DNA from: Paramagnetospirillum caucaseum | GTDB taxonomy: Bacteria; Pseudomonadota; Alphaproteobacteria; Rhodospirillales; Magnetospirillaceae | NCBI RefSeq assembly: GCF_000342045.1 | Contig: NZ_AONQ01000011.1 | Coordinates: 1 to 64,000, forward strand | Reading direction: 5' to 3' | Length of the DNA: 64,000 nt | In this document: positions 17,016 through 29,379 of the stretch, one piece after another | Layout of the letters: the number at the start of each line of letters is the position of its first letter | Position numbering within the stretch: the stretch's first letter is position 1 | Translations under genes and position numbers: made by a program | The notes under the pieces: generated by a model | Told to the model about the DNA's origin: nothing | What the model saw: only the letters and a program-made list of their open reading frames with translations | Databases searched by the model: none

Positions 17016-19505
17016 CTACAGCGCGCCCCAGATCTCCCTGGCATACTCGGCCACCGTGCGGTCGGATGAGAACTTGCCCATGCGCGCCACGTTGAGGATG
17101 GCCTTGCGCGTCCACTCCTCCGGGTCGCGGTAGGTCTGGTCCACCCGCTCCTGCGCCGCCATGTAGAGCGGGAAATCCGCCGACAGCAGGTAATGGTCGC
17201 CGCCACCGGTCAGGATGTCCACCAGTTGGTGGAAACGGTCGGGCTGGTCGGACGAGAAGAAGCCGCCGGCGATCATCTCCAGCGCCCAGCTCAGGTCGGG
17301 ATCGGCCTTCACCGCCGCCACCGCGTCGTAGCCGTCCACCCGGCGCCGCGCCACCTCCTGGGCCGAGAGGCCGAACAGGAACATGTTCTCCTCGCCCACT
17401 TCCTCGCAGATTTCCACGTTGGCGCCGTCCCAGGTGCCGATGGTCAGCGCCCCGTTCATGCTCATCTTCATGTTGCCGGTGCCCGAGGCTTCGGTGCCGG
17501 CGGTGGAGATTTGCTGGGACAGGTCGGCGGCCGGCATGACCAACTCGGCGGTCGACACGTTGTAATTGGGCACGAAGACCAGCTTCAGCTTGCCGCCCAC
17601 CAGGGGGTCGTTGTTGATCACCTCGGCCACGTCGTTGACCAGCTTGATGATCAGCTTGGCGACGTGATAGCCCGGCGCCGCCTTGCCGCCGATGATCACG
17701 GTGCGCGGCACCGGGTTCAAGAGCGGGTTGGAGCGGATGCGGCCATAGCGGGTGATGACGTGCAGCACGTTGAGCAACTGGCGCTTGTATTCGTGGATGC
17801 GCTTGACCTGGACGTCGAACAGGGAATCCACGTCCACCTCGACGCCGAGGCGCTGGGACAGCATGGCGGCCAGGCGTTCCTTGTTGCCACGCTTGACGGC
17901 GGCGAAGGCGGTACGGAACGCCGGGTCGTCGGCCAGGGGCTCCAGCTTGCGCAACTGGTCGAGATCGGTGATCCAGCCGTCGCCGATCCTGGCGGTGATC
18001 AGCGCCGACAAGGCCGGATTGGCGGCCAGCAGCCAGCGCCGGGGGGTCACGCCATTGGTCTTGTTGGTGATCTTGCCGGGCGACAGGTGCTCGAAATCCG
18101 AGAAGATGGTGCTCTTCATCAGGCCGGTATGGATGGCGGCGACGCCGTTGACCTTGTGGCTGCCGATCACCGCCAGATGGCCCATGCGCACCCGGCGTTC
18201 GTCCCCTTCGGCGATCAGCGAGACGCGGCGCAGCAATTCGGAATCGCCGGGATGGCGGTAGCGCACGCTCTGCAGGAATTCGTGGTTGAGGGCGTAGACG
18301 ATCTCCAGGTGGCGGGGCAGCACCCGCTCGAACAGTTCGGTGGACCAGGTCTCCAGCGCCTCGGGCAGCAGGGTGTGGTTGGTATAGGCGCAGCAGCCCC
18401 GCACCAGTTCCCAGGCCTTGGACCATTCGATCTGGTGTTCGTCCACCAGCACCCGCATCAGTTCGGCCACCACCAGAGCGGGGTGGGTGTCGTTGAGCTG
18501 GATGGCCACCTTCTCGGGCAGCATGGTCCAGTCGGAATGGCTTTTGCGGAAGCGGGCCAGGATGTCCTGGATGGAGGCGGCGACGAAGAAGTATTCCTGC
18601 TTGAAGCGCAGTTCCTTGCCGCGGTCGGTCATGTCCGAGGGATAGAGCACTTTGGACAGGGTCTCGGATTCGTTCTTGTCGCGCACCGCCTCGATGTAAT
18701 TGCCGGCGTTGAAGTATTTCAGGTCGAACTCGCGGGTCGACTTGGCCGACCACAGGCGCAAATTGTTGACCACCTTGCCGCCATAGCCGGGCACCGGTAC
18801 GTCGAAGGCCATGGCCATCACTTCCTCGGCATCCACCCACTGCGACCGGGTATGGCCCAGGACGTCGCGGAAATGGATGACCCGGCCACCGAAGCGGACG
18901 GGGAAGATCACGCCGGGACGAGGAAATTCCCAAGGGTTGCCGTAGCGCAGCCAGTTCTCCGGACTTTCCACCTGCCAGCCGTTGTCCACGTGCTGGGTGA
19001 ACATGCCGTAATCATAGCGGATGCCGTAGCCGAAACCCGCCACCCCAATGGTGGCCATGGAATCCAGCAGGCAGGCGGCCAGACGGCCCAGGCCGCCGTT
19101 ACCCAGCGCCGCCTCCACCTCCCAGGCGGCCAGTTCCTCGAAATCCTGGCCCAACTCGGCGATGGCTTGGCGCACCGTGTCGTAGAGCCCCAGGTTGATC
19201 AGGCTGTTGACCAGGGTGCGGCCGATCAGGAACTCCATGGACAGGTAGTAGACCCGCTTGGAATCCTCGCGGTAATAGCGGTTCAGGGTCGGCATCCAGT
19301 GCTCGGTCACCCGGTCGCGCACCGCATGGGCGGCGGCCATGAACCAGTCGCGCGCCGTGGCGTTGATCGGCTCCTTGCCCACCGTGTAGAGCAGATGGCT
19401 GCCGATGGCTTCCTTGATGCTGTCCACATCGTCGCCCAGCAGCCGCACTACCGGAGGCTTTGCCTTTTTCATGCCGGTCTTCCCGCCAGTTCCATCCATT
19501 GTCAT
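17016..19505 (-). CDS. glgP: Glycogen phosphorylase
   Basis: The product is 829 residues, the usual length for GT35 phosphorylases. It releases glucose-1-phosphate from the non-reducing ends of glycogen, in the cytoplasm. Recognisable blocks are YYLSMEFLIGRTL, ALGNGGLGRLAAC, NDTHPALVVAELMR, KITNKTNGVTPRRWL, VKRIHEYKRQLLN and the pyridoxal-phosphate site EASGTGNMKMSMNGAL. ATG 19505 was chosen over an upstream TTG at 19532; ATG 19499 and ATG 19472 are further options. It is transcribed separately from the glgB-glgX-malQ genes, being divided from them by a small plus-strand gene, but it completes the same degradation pathway. Confidence 0.96.
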   Translation of the reverse strand: MTMDGTGGKTGMKKAKPPVVRLLGDDVDSIKEAIGSHLLYTVGKEPINATARDWFMAAAHAVRDRVTEHWMPTLNRYYREDSKRVYYLSMEFLIGRTLVNSLINLGLYDTVRQAIAELGQDFEELAAWEVEAALGNGGLGRLAACLLDSMATIGVAGFGYGIRYDYGMFTQHVDNGWQVESPENWLRYGNPWEFPRPGVIFPVRFGGRVIHFRDVLGHTRSQWVDAEEVMAMAFDVPVPGYGGKVVNNLRLWSAKSTREFDLKYFNAGNYIEAVRDKNESETLSKVLYPSDMTDRGKELRFKQEYFFVAASIQDILARFRKSHSDWTMLPEKVAIQLNDTHPALVVAELMRVLVDEHQIEWSKAWELVRGCCAYTNHTLLPEALETWSTELFERVLPRHLEIVYALNHEFLQSVRYRHPGDSELLRRVSLIAEGDERRVRMGHLAVIGSHKVNGVAAIHTGLMKSTIFSDFEHLSPGKITNKTNGVTPRRWLLAANPALSALITARIGDGWITDLDQLRKLEPLADDPAFRTAFAAVKRGNKERLAAMLSQRLGVEVDVDSLFDVQVKRIHEYKRQLLNVLHVITRYGRIRSNPLLNPVPRTVIIGGKAAPGYHVAKLIIKLVNDVAEVINNDPLVGGKLKLVFVPNYNVSTAELVMPAADLSQQISTAGTEASGTGNMKMSMNGALTIGTWDGANVEICEEVGEENMFLFGLSAQEVARRRVDGYDAVAAVKADPDLSWALEMIAGGFFSSDQPDRFHQLVDILTGGGDHYLLSADFPLYMAAQERVDQTYRDPEEWTRKAILNVARMGKFSSDRTVAEYAREIWGAL

Positions 19506-19654
19506 TCCGCCATGAAACAGGGGCGCGGGCAAGGCCGGTCATACCGGTCGCCAGCCCATTCATTATGAATTTTGTCGTACGCGGCGGGTCTTCAAGCGCC
19601 AGACAGTCCGATTGACGCGCCGCGCGGCGACCGAATAAGCTCCGCCCCGCTTAT

Positions 19655-19915
19655 ATGTTCAATGGACCGTACCGCAAAATGCGTTTGAGAAAGCTTCCCC
19701 GGCACTACGCCGGACTGGTTCAGCCGCTGGTCCTGACCATGCTGATGACCTGCGTGGTCTCGGCCATCAGCGTCCTGCGCTCGCAGGGATTCGATGCCGG
19801 ATTCATCGACGTCTGGCCCACCGCCTGGCTGATTTCGTGGGCGGCGGCCTATCCGGTGATCCTGCTGATCCTGCCGCTGGTGCGTCGCATCGTCGCGGCC
19901 ACGGTGGAAAGCTGA
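19655..19915 (+). CDS. DUF2798 small membrane protein
   Basis: This is an 86-residue protein with two membrane helices (GLVQPLVLTMLMTCVVSAIS and WLISWAAAYPVILLILPLVR) joined by a short loop, and basic ends. The spacing of the helices and the terminal LVRRIVAATV match DUF2798. The function is unknown. It is divergent from glgP and convergent with malQ, ending 4 bp from the malQ stop. Confidence 0.75.
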   Translation: MFNGPYRKMRLRKLPRHYAGLVQPLVLTMLMTCVVSAISVLRSQGFDAGFIDVWPTAWLISWAAAYPVILLILPLVRRIVAATVES

Positions 19916-19919
19916 AGGC

Positions 19920-22105
19920 TCACCTGCCCCCTTCCCTCAGCCCCTCCGCCGTCGCCGTCATCCGCCGGTCGGCCAGGATGGCGGCGGTGTCGGCCTTGTA
20001 GCGCAGACGCCAGTTGGGATGCTGGGTGGTGGTGCCGGGCAGGTTCATCTGCACCTCCTGGCCCAGTGCATCCTCCATCTGCACCATCATCAGCCGGGCG
20101 GCCGAGCGGCCGAGATAGGCGTGTGCCGCCGCCGCCAGGGCCACCGCCTGGATATCGGAGAGCGCCGGACCCACCGGGAAATCGGCCTGCAGCAGCCCCT
20201 GCCCCGCCAGGGCGGCGGCCAGGGCGGCACGGTCGGCGGCGCGGACGGCACGCTCCTCGGCGGCCTGGCCCTCGCGCGGGTAGAGGTCGAGCTTTTCCCG
20301 CCGGTCGATGTCCTTGCCCGCCCACCAGCCGCGCAAGCTGGGCAGATCGTGGGTGGCGGCGATGGCCAGGGCCTTGGCGTCGAACTGGCCGGGAGCGCGG
20401 AAGGCGCCGTCCTTGGCCTTCTCGAACACCATCACCCGGTAGGCGAAGATGCCCATGGAATCCATGCGCTCGCGGAAGCCGTCGGGTACGGTGCCCAGGT
20501 CCTCGCCGATCACCAGACAGGAATTGCGCCGGCTTTCCAGCGCCACCAGCCGGAACAGGTCCTCGGCCGGATAGCGCACATAGGCGCCCTGGTCGGCGGG
20601 CTGGCCGGGCGGCACCCAATAGAGCCGGGCAAGACTCATGGCATGGTCCAGGCGCAGCGCCCCGGCATGGCGCATGTTGGCTTCCATCACCTCGATGAAG
20701 GGGGCGTAGAAGTGCTCGCGCAATGTGATGGGATTGAACGGCACCAGCCCCCAATCCTGGCCCTTCAGGGCCAGCGGATCGGGCGGCGCCCCCACCGAGA
20801 CGCCGAGCGCCAGCGAGTCCTGCTGCGCCCAGGCCTCGGCCCCGTCGCCGGCGATGCCCACCGCCAGGTCGCGGTAAAGGCCGATGGAAGCCCCCGCCGC
20901 CCTGGCCCTGGCCTGCGCCCCGGCCAGTTGCCGGTCGGCGATGAACTGGAGCCACTGGAAGAACTCCACCTGCTCCACGTGCTCCAGGACGAAATCGGCC
21001 ACGGCGGGGGAATCGGGGCGGCGGTATTGCTCGGGCCACTGGCGCCAATAGCCCTTGCCGTCGCGGCTGAATTTGTCGTGCAGGGCCTCGAACACCGCGA
21101 AATTCCGCCCGGCCTCGCCCATCTCGGCCTGCCAGGCGCGGAACTCCTGGCCGCGCGGGTTGTCGTCGCCCATCGAGGTGCGGCGGAACCAGCGGTACAG
21201 CACCTCCAGCATGGGCCGGGCCAGACGCATGACATCCGGGTACTCGATCAGCGAATAGCCGCGCAGCCGCGCCAGGGTCGCCTGATAGCCGGGCGACGCG
21301 AACATGCGCCGCGCCTCCAGGCAGTCGCGGAACTCAGGCATGGCCTCGATGTCGATATAGGCGATGTTGAGGAAGCGCCGGGACGACGGCGAATAGGGGC
21401 TGAACCGCTCGGGATCGGCGGGAAACAGGGCGTGCAGCGGATTGACCCCGACGCAGGCGGCGCCCAGCCGGGCGGCGCCCTCGGCCAGTTCGGCCAAGTT
21501 GCCGTAATTGCCGACGCCCCAGTCGCGCTCGGAGCGCAGGGAATAGATCTGGGTGGCGACGCCCCAGGCCCCCGTCTCCCGCTCCACCGCCTCGGGCACA
21601 TGGGCGCGGGGCGGAGTGACGATCAGCGCCATCTCGGCCAGGACGCCGGCCGGGCCCGACAGGATCAGGCGGTGATAGCCGCAGGGCGGCAGGGCCGGCA
21701 GGTCCAGCCAGCGGCGATGGACCAGCCGGTCGTCCAGCAGGTATTCCTCGCCCCAGCGCAACTCGACGGGACGGAAGCTCCCCGCGTGGCGGATGCCCAG
21801 TTCCTCCTCCAGCACCCAGGAATGCCCGATGTCGTCGGCCTCGGCCGGCAGGGTGACGGCGATGGAGGGCGGGGCCGAATGTTCCTCGGCCATCAGCACC
21901 GGCTCCAGCGCCCGACGCCAGGGCCGGGTCTCCAGGTCCTTGAGACTGGCCCGCACCTGCTCGTCGCTGCCGGCGGGCAGGCCCATGGCGGCCAGGAAGA
22001 CCCGCTTGGTCTCGGCCGGCACCACCCGCCACGCGCCGAAGAAGTCCCACCAGCCGTCCTCGATCCCCGCCAGGCGCGCCAAACGGTCCAGCGCGTCGCT
22101 TCCGC

Positions 22106-22109
<4 letters not shown>
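19920..22109 (-). CDS. malQ: 4-alpha-glucanotransferase (amylomaltase)
   Basis: The product is 729 residues (GH77). It moves maltosyl and longer units between oligosaccharides, recycling the short malto-oligomers left by GlgP and GlgX. The N-terminal ~160 residues form an extra domain found in long MalQ proteins. Catalytic blocks are present: nucleophile Asp in LRLDHAMSLARLYW, acid Glu in VIGEDLGTVP and the third acidic residue in ATHDLPSLRGWW. SERDWGVGNYGNL is the family start motif. Its ATG overlaps the glgX stop by 4 bases (ATGA), so translation is coupled. Confidence 0.94.
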
Positions 22110-24337
<2,228 letters not shown>

Positions 24338-24646
24338 TCAGTCTTCCCCGGTCATGGCGGCACGGGCACCGTGGCGAATGTGGAGGACATGCACGATACG
24401 GCGGCCTTCATCGATGCCATAGATGATCCGATAAACATGTGGCCGACGCCCGTAAAGCAATTGCCGCAAGTTGGCATCCTCCGGCACCGGCAGCCCTCGC
24501 CCGTGATGATGGGCGAGAGTGGCGACCTTGGCCTCAAGCCCGTTGAACCATCGTGCCACCACCGGAACGTGTCGCGCGGCGATGGCCCCGTAGAGATGGC
24601 GGAGATCGCCGATGGCCCGCTCCGTCACCTCAACGCGGAATGTCAT
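24338..24646 (-). CDS. Type II toxin, RelE/ParE superfamily
   Basis: This 102-residue basic protein starts at the ATG overlapping the antitoxin end by 17 bp. The fold pattern fits RelE/ParE: an opening strand MTFRVEVTERAIGDL, two helices (HLYGAIAARHVPVVARWF and GLEAKVATLAHH), then strands with LRQLLYGRRPHVYRIIYG and IVHVLHIRHGAR. The Arg in VYRIIY and the C-terminal His-Arg-His fit members of this family. Targets differ within it (mRNA at the ribosome for RelE, gyrase for ParE) and cannot be fixed here. It is cotranscribed with the upstream antitoxin inside the glycogen operon. Confidence 0.85.
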   Translation of the reverse strand: MTFRVEVTERAIGDLRHLYGAIAARHVPVVARWFNGLEAKVATLAHHHGRGLPVPEDANLRQLLYGRRPHVYRIIYGIDEGRRIVHVLHIRHGARAAMTGED

Positions 24647-24917
24647 GCTCGGCCCGCAGCATGGCGAAGGCCTCGGCCGCCGGAACGGCCCGGCCGCTCG
24701 CCACGTCGTCGCGGCCCTGGCGTATCCCTTCGCCCGCATTGGCGGAAGCGGCGATGTCGAGCAGACGCTGATACGCCTCGGCATCCTGCAACACCGCCGC
24801 CGCCTTGCCGTTGACCGTCAGGACCAGGGGACGCCCCGTCTCGCGGATATGGTTCAGGAACTCGGCCGAGCGGTTGCGGAAAGTTGTGACTGGCTGGATG
24901 TCCTTGACGATGTCCAT
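24630..24917 (-). CDS. Type II antitoxin, Phd/YefM family
   Basis: This is a 95-residue protein. The N-terminal part has the Phd/YefM DNA-binding pattern: DIQPVTTFRNRSAEFLNHI, then RPLVLTVNGKAAAVLQDAE. The C-terminal helix (GRAVPAAEAFAMLRAEHD) would wrap and neutralise the toxin. It precedes and overlaps the toxin gene, the usual order. A 6-bp-arm inverted repeat 25 bp upstream of the ATG is a likely autoregulatory operator. The pair lies 74 bp after glgB on the same strand. Confidence 0.87.
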   Translation of the reverse strand: MDIVKDIQPVTTFRNRSAEFLNHIRETGRPLVLTVNGKAAAVLQDAEAYQRLLDIAASANAGEGIRQGRDDVASGRAVPAAEAFAMLRAEHDIPR

Positions 24918-24941
24918 GGCAGGCCGTTCCCAGGAAACAAT

Positions 24942-24955
24942 TACCTTAAAAGGTA
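24942..24955. promoter_or_regulatory. Inverted repeat upstream of the antitoxin, probable operator
   Basis: TACCTT-AA-AAGGTA has perfect 6-bp arms and lies in an AT-rich patch between glgB and the antitoxin start. Phd/YefM antitoxins bind such short palindromes at their own promoter, so this is the expected autorepression site. Confidence 0.55.
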
Positions 24956-24991
24956 TTCCCAGATCGTCATCCGGTAAAGCGCGGAGTGGGC

Positions 24992-27184
24992 TCACCGCTC
25001 CCGCTTGAACACGCAGGTGGATAACGGCGGCAGGCGCAGCCGGATGGACCAGGAATGACCGTGCCAGGGCACCTCTTCCGCCTGGACGCCGCCGCCATTG
25101 TGGATGTTGGCCCCGCCATACCATTCGGAATCGGTGTTGAGCAGTTCGCGGTACCAGCCAGGCTCGGGCACCCCCACCCGGTAGGACTCGCGCACCATGG
25201 GGGTGTAGTTGCCGGCCACCACCACGAAATCGCTGGGGTCGAAGCCCAAACGCCGCCAGGTCAGCACCGAGTTGTCGCGGTCGTTGCAGTCGATCCAGGC
25301 GAAGCCGGCCTGTTCGTTGTCCAACTGGTGCAGCGCCGGCTCGGTGCGGTACAGGCGGTTCAAGTCGCGGATCAGGCGCCGCACGCCCTCGTGGCGGCCG
25401 TCGTCCAGCAGGTGCCAGTCCAGGCTGGCATCCTCGTTCCACTCGCGCTCCTGGGCGAATTCCGAGCCCATGAACAGCAGCTTCTTGCCCGGCTGGGTCC
25501 ACATGAAGCCGTAATAGGCCCTCAGGTTTGCGAAGCGCTGCCAGGAATCGCCGGGCATGCGGCCGAAGATGGAGCCCTTGCCGTGCACCACCTCGTCGTG
25601 GGACAGCGGCAGCACGAAATTCTCGTGATAGGCATAGAGCTGGGCGAAAGTCAGGCTGTCGTGGTGATAGCGGCGGTGGATGGGGTCCTTGGAGAAGTAG
25701 CGGAGCGTGTCGTGCATCCAGCCCATGTTCCACTTGTAGCCAAAGCCCAGCCCGCCCAGGTGCACCGGGCGCGACACCATGGGCCAGGCGGTGGATTCCT
25801 CGGCGATGGTCATGGCGCCGGGATGCTCGGCATAGACCACCTGGTTCATGCGGCGAAGGAACTCGATGGCCTCCAGGTTCTCGTTGCCGCCGTGGCGGTT
25901 GGCGATCCACTCGCCCGGCTCGCGCGAGTAGTCGAGATAGAGCATGGAGGCCACCGCATCCACCCTAAGGCCATCCACATGGTACTGCTCCAGCCAATGC
26001 AGGGCGTTGGCGTAAAGGTAGTTGACCACCTCGGTACGGCCGTAATTGTAGATCTGGGTGTTCCAGTCCTTATGCACCCCCAGGCGCGGGTCCTCGTGCT
26101 CGTAGAGATGGGTGCCGTCGAAATGGTGCAGGCCGTGCGGATCGTTGGGGAAGTGCCCGGCCACCCAGTCGATGATCACCCCGATGCCCTTGCCGTGCAA
26201 CCGCTCCACCAGGGTGCGGAACTCGTCGGGGGTGCCGTAGCGCGAGGTCGGCGCGAACAGCCCCACCGGCTGATAGCCCCACGAGCCACCGAACGGATGC
26301 TCGTGCACGGGCAGGAATTCCACATGGGTGAAGCCCAGATCGGCAACGTAATCGCCCAGCTGGTCGGCCAGTTCCAGGTAGGAAAGCGAGCGGTTGCCAT
26401 CTTCCGGCACCCGCTTCCACGAGCCCAGATGCACCTCGTAGATGCTGACCGGGGCATGGCGGTCGTTGCGCGATCCTTGCGCCGCCATCCAGGCACCGTC
26501 CTGCCAGTCGCGCGGCCCCAGTTCCCACACCACCGAGGCGGTCTTGGGCGGCAGCTCGGCGAAATGGCCGTAAGGGTCGGCTTTCAAGGGCAGCAGCCGC
26601 CCGTCGGCGGCGACGACCTCGTACTTGTAGATGGCGCCCTGCCCCAATCCGGGGATGAAGATCTCCCATATCCCGGCCTCGTGGCGCAGGCGCATGGGGT
26701 GGCGCCGCCCGTCCCAGCCGTTGAAGTCGCCCACCACCGAGACGCGGGCCGCATTGGGCGCCCACACGGCGAAATCCACGCCGGCCACCCCGTCCACGGC
26801 GCGAACCTGGGCGCCCAGCTTCTCGAAGGTCCGCAGATGGGTGCCCTCGCGCAGAAGATGCAGGTCGAGATCGCCCAGCACCGGCGGGAAGCGGTAGGGG
26901 TCGTCGACCTCCTCCACCCCGCCGTCATGACGCAAGACCCGCAGCCGGTAGGCGGAAGCCCCCTTCAACTTGACGGCGAACAGCCCGTCGGGATGGACGC
27001 GCCGCATCTCGGTCTCGCCCCCCGCCGCCAGCACGAAGACGCTTTCCGCCTGGGGCTGGAAGGTGCGGATCACCGTGCCGCCCTTGACCTCATGCGGCCC
27101 CAGTACGGCGAAGGGGTCGCCATGGCGTCCCCGGGCGATGGCATCGGCGTCGCCGGGCCGGATCAGTCTTGCCGCTTCGGGCAT
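24992..27184 (-). CDS. glgB: 1,4-alpha-glucan branching enzyme
   Basis: The product is 730 residues, the typical length for GH13 GlgB with two N-terminal beta-sandwich domains (~20-115 and ~120-230). It cuts alpha-1,4 chains and re-joins them as alpha-1,6 branches. Catalytic blocks are nucleophile Asp in [16 protein letters not shown], Glu in [10 protein letters not shown] and Asp in [29 protein letters not shown] is also conserved. ATG 27184 was chosen because AGGAGGGGG lies about 8 bases upstream. It is the first gene of the glg unit. No glgC or glgA is in the window, so the synthase genes must lie elsewhere. Confidence 0.96.
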   Translation of the reverse strand: MPEAARLIRPGDADAIARGRHGDPFAVLGPHEVKGGTVIRTFQPQAESVFVLAAGGETEMRRVHPDGLFAVKLKGASAYRLRVLRHDGGVEEVDDPYRFPPVLGDLDLHLLREGTHLRTFEKLGAQVRAVDGVAGVDFAVWAPNAARVSVVGDFNGWDGRRHPMRLRHEAGIWEIFIPGLGQGAIYKYEVVAADGRLLPLKADPYGHFAELPPKTASVVWELGPRDWQDGAWMAAQGSRNDRHAPVSIYEVHLGSWKRVPEDGNRSLSYLELADQLGDYVADLGFTHVEFLPVHEHPFGGSWGYQPVGLFAPTSRYGTPDEFRTLVERLHGKGIGVIIDWVAGHFPNDPHGLHHFDGTHLYEHEDPRLGVHKDWNTQIYNYGRTEVVNYLYANALHWLEQYHVDGLRVDAVASMLYLDYSREPGEWIANRHGGNENLEAIEFLRRMNQVVYAEHPGAMTIAEESTAWPMVSRPVHLGGLGFGYKWNMGWMHDTLRYFSKDPIHRRYHHDSLTFAQLYAYHENFVLPLSHDEVVHGKGSIFGRMPGDSWQRFANLRAYYGFMWTQPGKKLLFMGSEFAQEREWNEDASLDWHLLDDGRHEGVRRLIRDLNRLYRTEPALHQLDNEQAGFAWIDCNDRDNSVLTWRRLGFDPSDFVVVAGNYTPMVRESYRVGVPEPGWYRELLNTDSEWYGGANIHNGGGVQAEEVPWHGHSWSIRLRLPPLSTCVFKRER

Positions 27185-27418
27185 GCAGCCCCCTCCTGCC
27201 AGTCGAGAGAGCAAGTGTCACCGCCTTTGGCCGGAAAGACAAAGGGCGATTTCACAGGGGGCGTTTTCCCACTCCAGTTTTTAAATAGTCTCATTGGAGC
27301 TTCCGCAAAGCCCCTAAATCTGGTAGTACTTCCCGTCGAGGGGATCGGCTCGTTGCGGGCCGATTAGACAATTCGTGCGGCCCGTCGGGGGCCGTCACCG
27401 CAAATCATGGAGCGTGTT

Positions 27419-27643
27419 ATGGGCGTCCTTCCGAAGGTTCTGGGTCTCACCGTGGCCGGCGTGCTGGTCATCGCTCTGTATCTGGCCGTTCCCGTGCTCA
27501 GCGCCGTTTTCGGCGGCGTCGCCGACCCCAGCCCGGCCCACAGCCCGCTGGGCTTCTCGGTCTATCTGGGCCTGGCTCTGACCGCCGTCTTCACCAGCCT
27601 GGTGATGTATCTGGCCTCGACCGGCGGCGGTTCGCAGAACTAA
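27419..27643 (+). CDS. Small two-helix membrane protein
   Basis: This is a 74-residue protein with two membrane helices (VLGLTVAGVLVIALYLAVPV and VYLGLALTAVFTSLVMYLAS). Between them lies a small Pro-containing loop, and the end is Gly/Ser-rich. ATG 27419 has GGAG six bases upstream; ATG 27407 is an alternative. It is a single gene with its own upstream AT-rich region and a strong terminator directly after it. I do not recognise a family. Confidence 0.6.
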   Translation: MGVLPKVLGLTVAGVLVIALYLAVPVLSAVFGGVADPSPAHSPLGFSVYLGLALTAVFTSLVMYLASTGGGSQN

Positions 27644-27664
27644 GCCCGTCCGGCACCGGTTTTG

Positions 27665-27700
27665 AAACGCCCCGGCCTTGCGGCCGGGGCGTTTTCGTTT
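27665..27700 (+). terminator. Rho-independent terminator
   Basis: A perfect 13-bp stem (27665-27677 with 27682-27694) with loop TTGC is followed by a T-rich tract. It ends the small membrane protein gene. The A-run on the other side makes it likely to serve the convergent chemotaxis gene as well. Confidence 0.9.
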
Positions 27701-27702
27701 GC

Positions 27703-29379
27703 TCAGGCGGCGCGGACGTTGGCCAGGAATTCCCGGACTTCGCGCTCCATGGCCGTGCTTTCATCCAGCAGGCCATTGGCCGAGAGGAATACCGCCTGGG
27801 CCATCCGCCCGGTTTCCGAGGCGGCCAGGGCGACGCCCGAGATGTTGCTGGCCACTTCGCGGGTGCCCTCGTTGGCCTGATCGACGTTGCGGGCGATTTC
27901 CGCCGTTGCGGCGCCCTGCTCCTCCACCGCGCCGGCGATGATGGTGGCCAGTTCGTTGATGCGCGAGATGGTGCCGGAAATGCCGGCGATGGCCTCCACC
28001 GCCGACTGGGTCTCGGTCTGCACCGTGGCGATCTGCTGGGTGATCTCGTCGGTGGCCTTGGCGGTCTGGCCGGCCAGGTTCTTGACCTCGTGGGCGACCA
28101 CGGCGAAACCCTTGCCCGCCTCGCCGGCCCGGGCCGATTCAATGGTGGCGTTCAAGGCCAGCAGGTTGGTCTGGCTGGCGATGTCGCTGATCAGGTTGAC
28201 CACGTGGCCGATCCGCTGGGCGGCCTCCACCAGGCCGGAGATCTTGCGGGTGGCCTCGACCGCCTCGGCCTCGGCGGCCTTGGCGATATCCGACGACTGG
28301 CGGACCTGCCGCGAGATTTCATGAATGGAACTGGACAGCTGGGCGCTGGCCGAGGCCACCGTTCCCACGTTGGCGGTGGCCTCGTCGGTGGCCGCCGAGA
28401 CGGCGCCGCTCTGGCGCTGGGTCTGCTCGGCGTTGGCCGACAGGGTGTCGGCCGAGCCGTGCAACTGCTCCACCGCCATCTTGACCCGGGCCAGGGTGGC
28501 CTCGATGGATTCGTCGAAACGCTGGGTGGCGGTTTCGATGGCACGCTGGCGGGCCTCGCGCTCGGCCAGCAGATGCTGTTCCTCGGCCTTGCGGGTGGCG
28601 GCGTCGATCATGCCGACCCGCCAGCCGTCCAGGGCCTTGGCCAGCGGCCCGAACTCGTCCAACCGCTCGGCCCCCGGCACCGTGAGCGCCGTGTCGCCGC
28701 CGGCCAGACGGCGGACCGCCTCCACCAGGGCGCCCAGCGGATTGGTGATGCCGCGGCCGATGGTCACCGCGAAGATCAGCCCGACCACCACGGCGATCGC
28801 CCCGATGATCGCCGACAGGGTGCCGAACGCCCCGATGCGGTCCTGCGCCTCGGCGGCCTTCTCCTCGGCGGTGCCGCGATAGCCCTGGGACAGGGACTCG
28901 CCGATCTTGTCGATGGCGGCGCTGATCTTGGCGGCGCTGACCCGCAGTTCCACATTTTCCGGATCATCGAACGGCGCCTTGCGGGCCTTCATCTCGCTGA
29001 TCTTCTCCACCCGGACCTTGTAGGCGGCGACCTGTTCGGCCAGTTCCTTCACCTGGGCCAGACGCTCGGGAACGATGGTGGTGGTGGCGGCCAGACTCTC
29101 CACCTCCTTGATCAGTTCGGTGACGATGACATTGGCGCGCTGATAACGGTTGAGGTCGTCGGTGGCGAAATACACCCACATATTGAAGCGGGCTTCGTAG
29201 ATGTGACGCTGGATGGTTTCCAGCTTGAGCGCGTTGTCGGCGGCCCGCCGGCTGGTGGTGACGGTCTCGGCGATATTGCTGGCCGACAGGGCGGCGAAGG
29301 TGGCCAGCCCGGCGATCAGAACGATCAGGACGGCAAATCCGGCCAGAAGACGCGTGGCGATACCCAATCTTATCAGCAT
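27703..29379 (-). CDS. Methyl-accepting chemotaxis protein
   Basis: The product is 558 residues. The first membrane helix (residues ~7-30) and the second (~190-210) bracket a helical periplasmic sensor domain of about 160 residues. A HAMP domain follows (ITNPLGALVEAVRRLAGGD), then a long signalling coiled coil with the conserved hairpin tip ([21 protein letters not shown] and [19 protein letters not shown]). There is no C-terminal CheR-tether pentapeptide. ATG 29379 was chosen because GAGGA lies 5 bases upstream. It would report to CheA/CheW at the inner membrane; the ligand is unknown. Confidence 0.92.
   Translation of the reverse strand: MLIRLGIATRLLAGFAVLIVLIAGLATFAALSASNIAETVTTSRRAADNALKLETIQRHIYEARFNMWVYFATDDLNRYQRANVIVTELIKEVESLAATTTIVPERLAQVKELAEQVAAYKVRVEKISEMKARKAPFDDPENVELRVSAAKISAAIDKIGESLSQGYRGTAEEKAAEAQDRIGAFGTLSAIIGAIAVVVGLIFAVTIGRGITNPLGALVEAVRRLAGGDTALTVPGAERLDEFGPLAKALDGWRVGMIDAATRKAEEQHLLAEREARQRAIETATQRFDESIEATLARVKMAVEQLHGSADTLSANAEQTQRQSGAVSAATDEATANVGTVASASAQLSSSIHEISRQVRQSSDIAKAAEAEAVEATRKISGLVEAAQRIGHVVNLISDIASQTNLLALNATIESARAGEAGKGFAVVAHEVKNLAGQTAKATDEITQQIATVQTETQSAVEAIAGISGTISRINELATIIAGAVEEQGAATAEIARNVDQANEGTREVASNISGVALAASETGRMAQAVFLSANGLLDESTAMEREVREFLANVRAA

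Noticed and set aside
17193-19568. Long plus-strand open frame opposite glgP (791 codons)
   Set aside because: It is antisense to a well-conserved enzyme, shows the His/Gly/Ala-rich composition of GC-rich shadow frames and has no recognisable domain. The same holds for the long frames opposite malQ, glgB, nosZ and hpnN.
24630-25910. Single minus-strand frame apparently joining part of glgB to the antitoxin
   Set aside because: The upstream part is an out-of-frame reading of glgB; the true antitoxin starts at ATG 24917 with its own conserved N-terminus.
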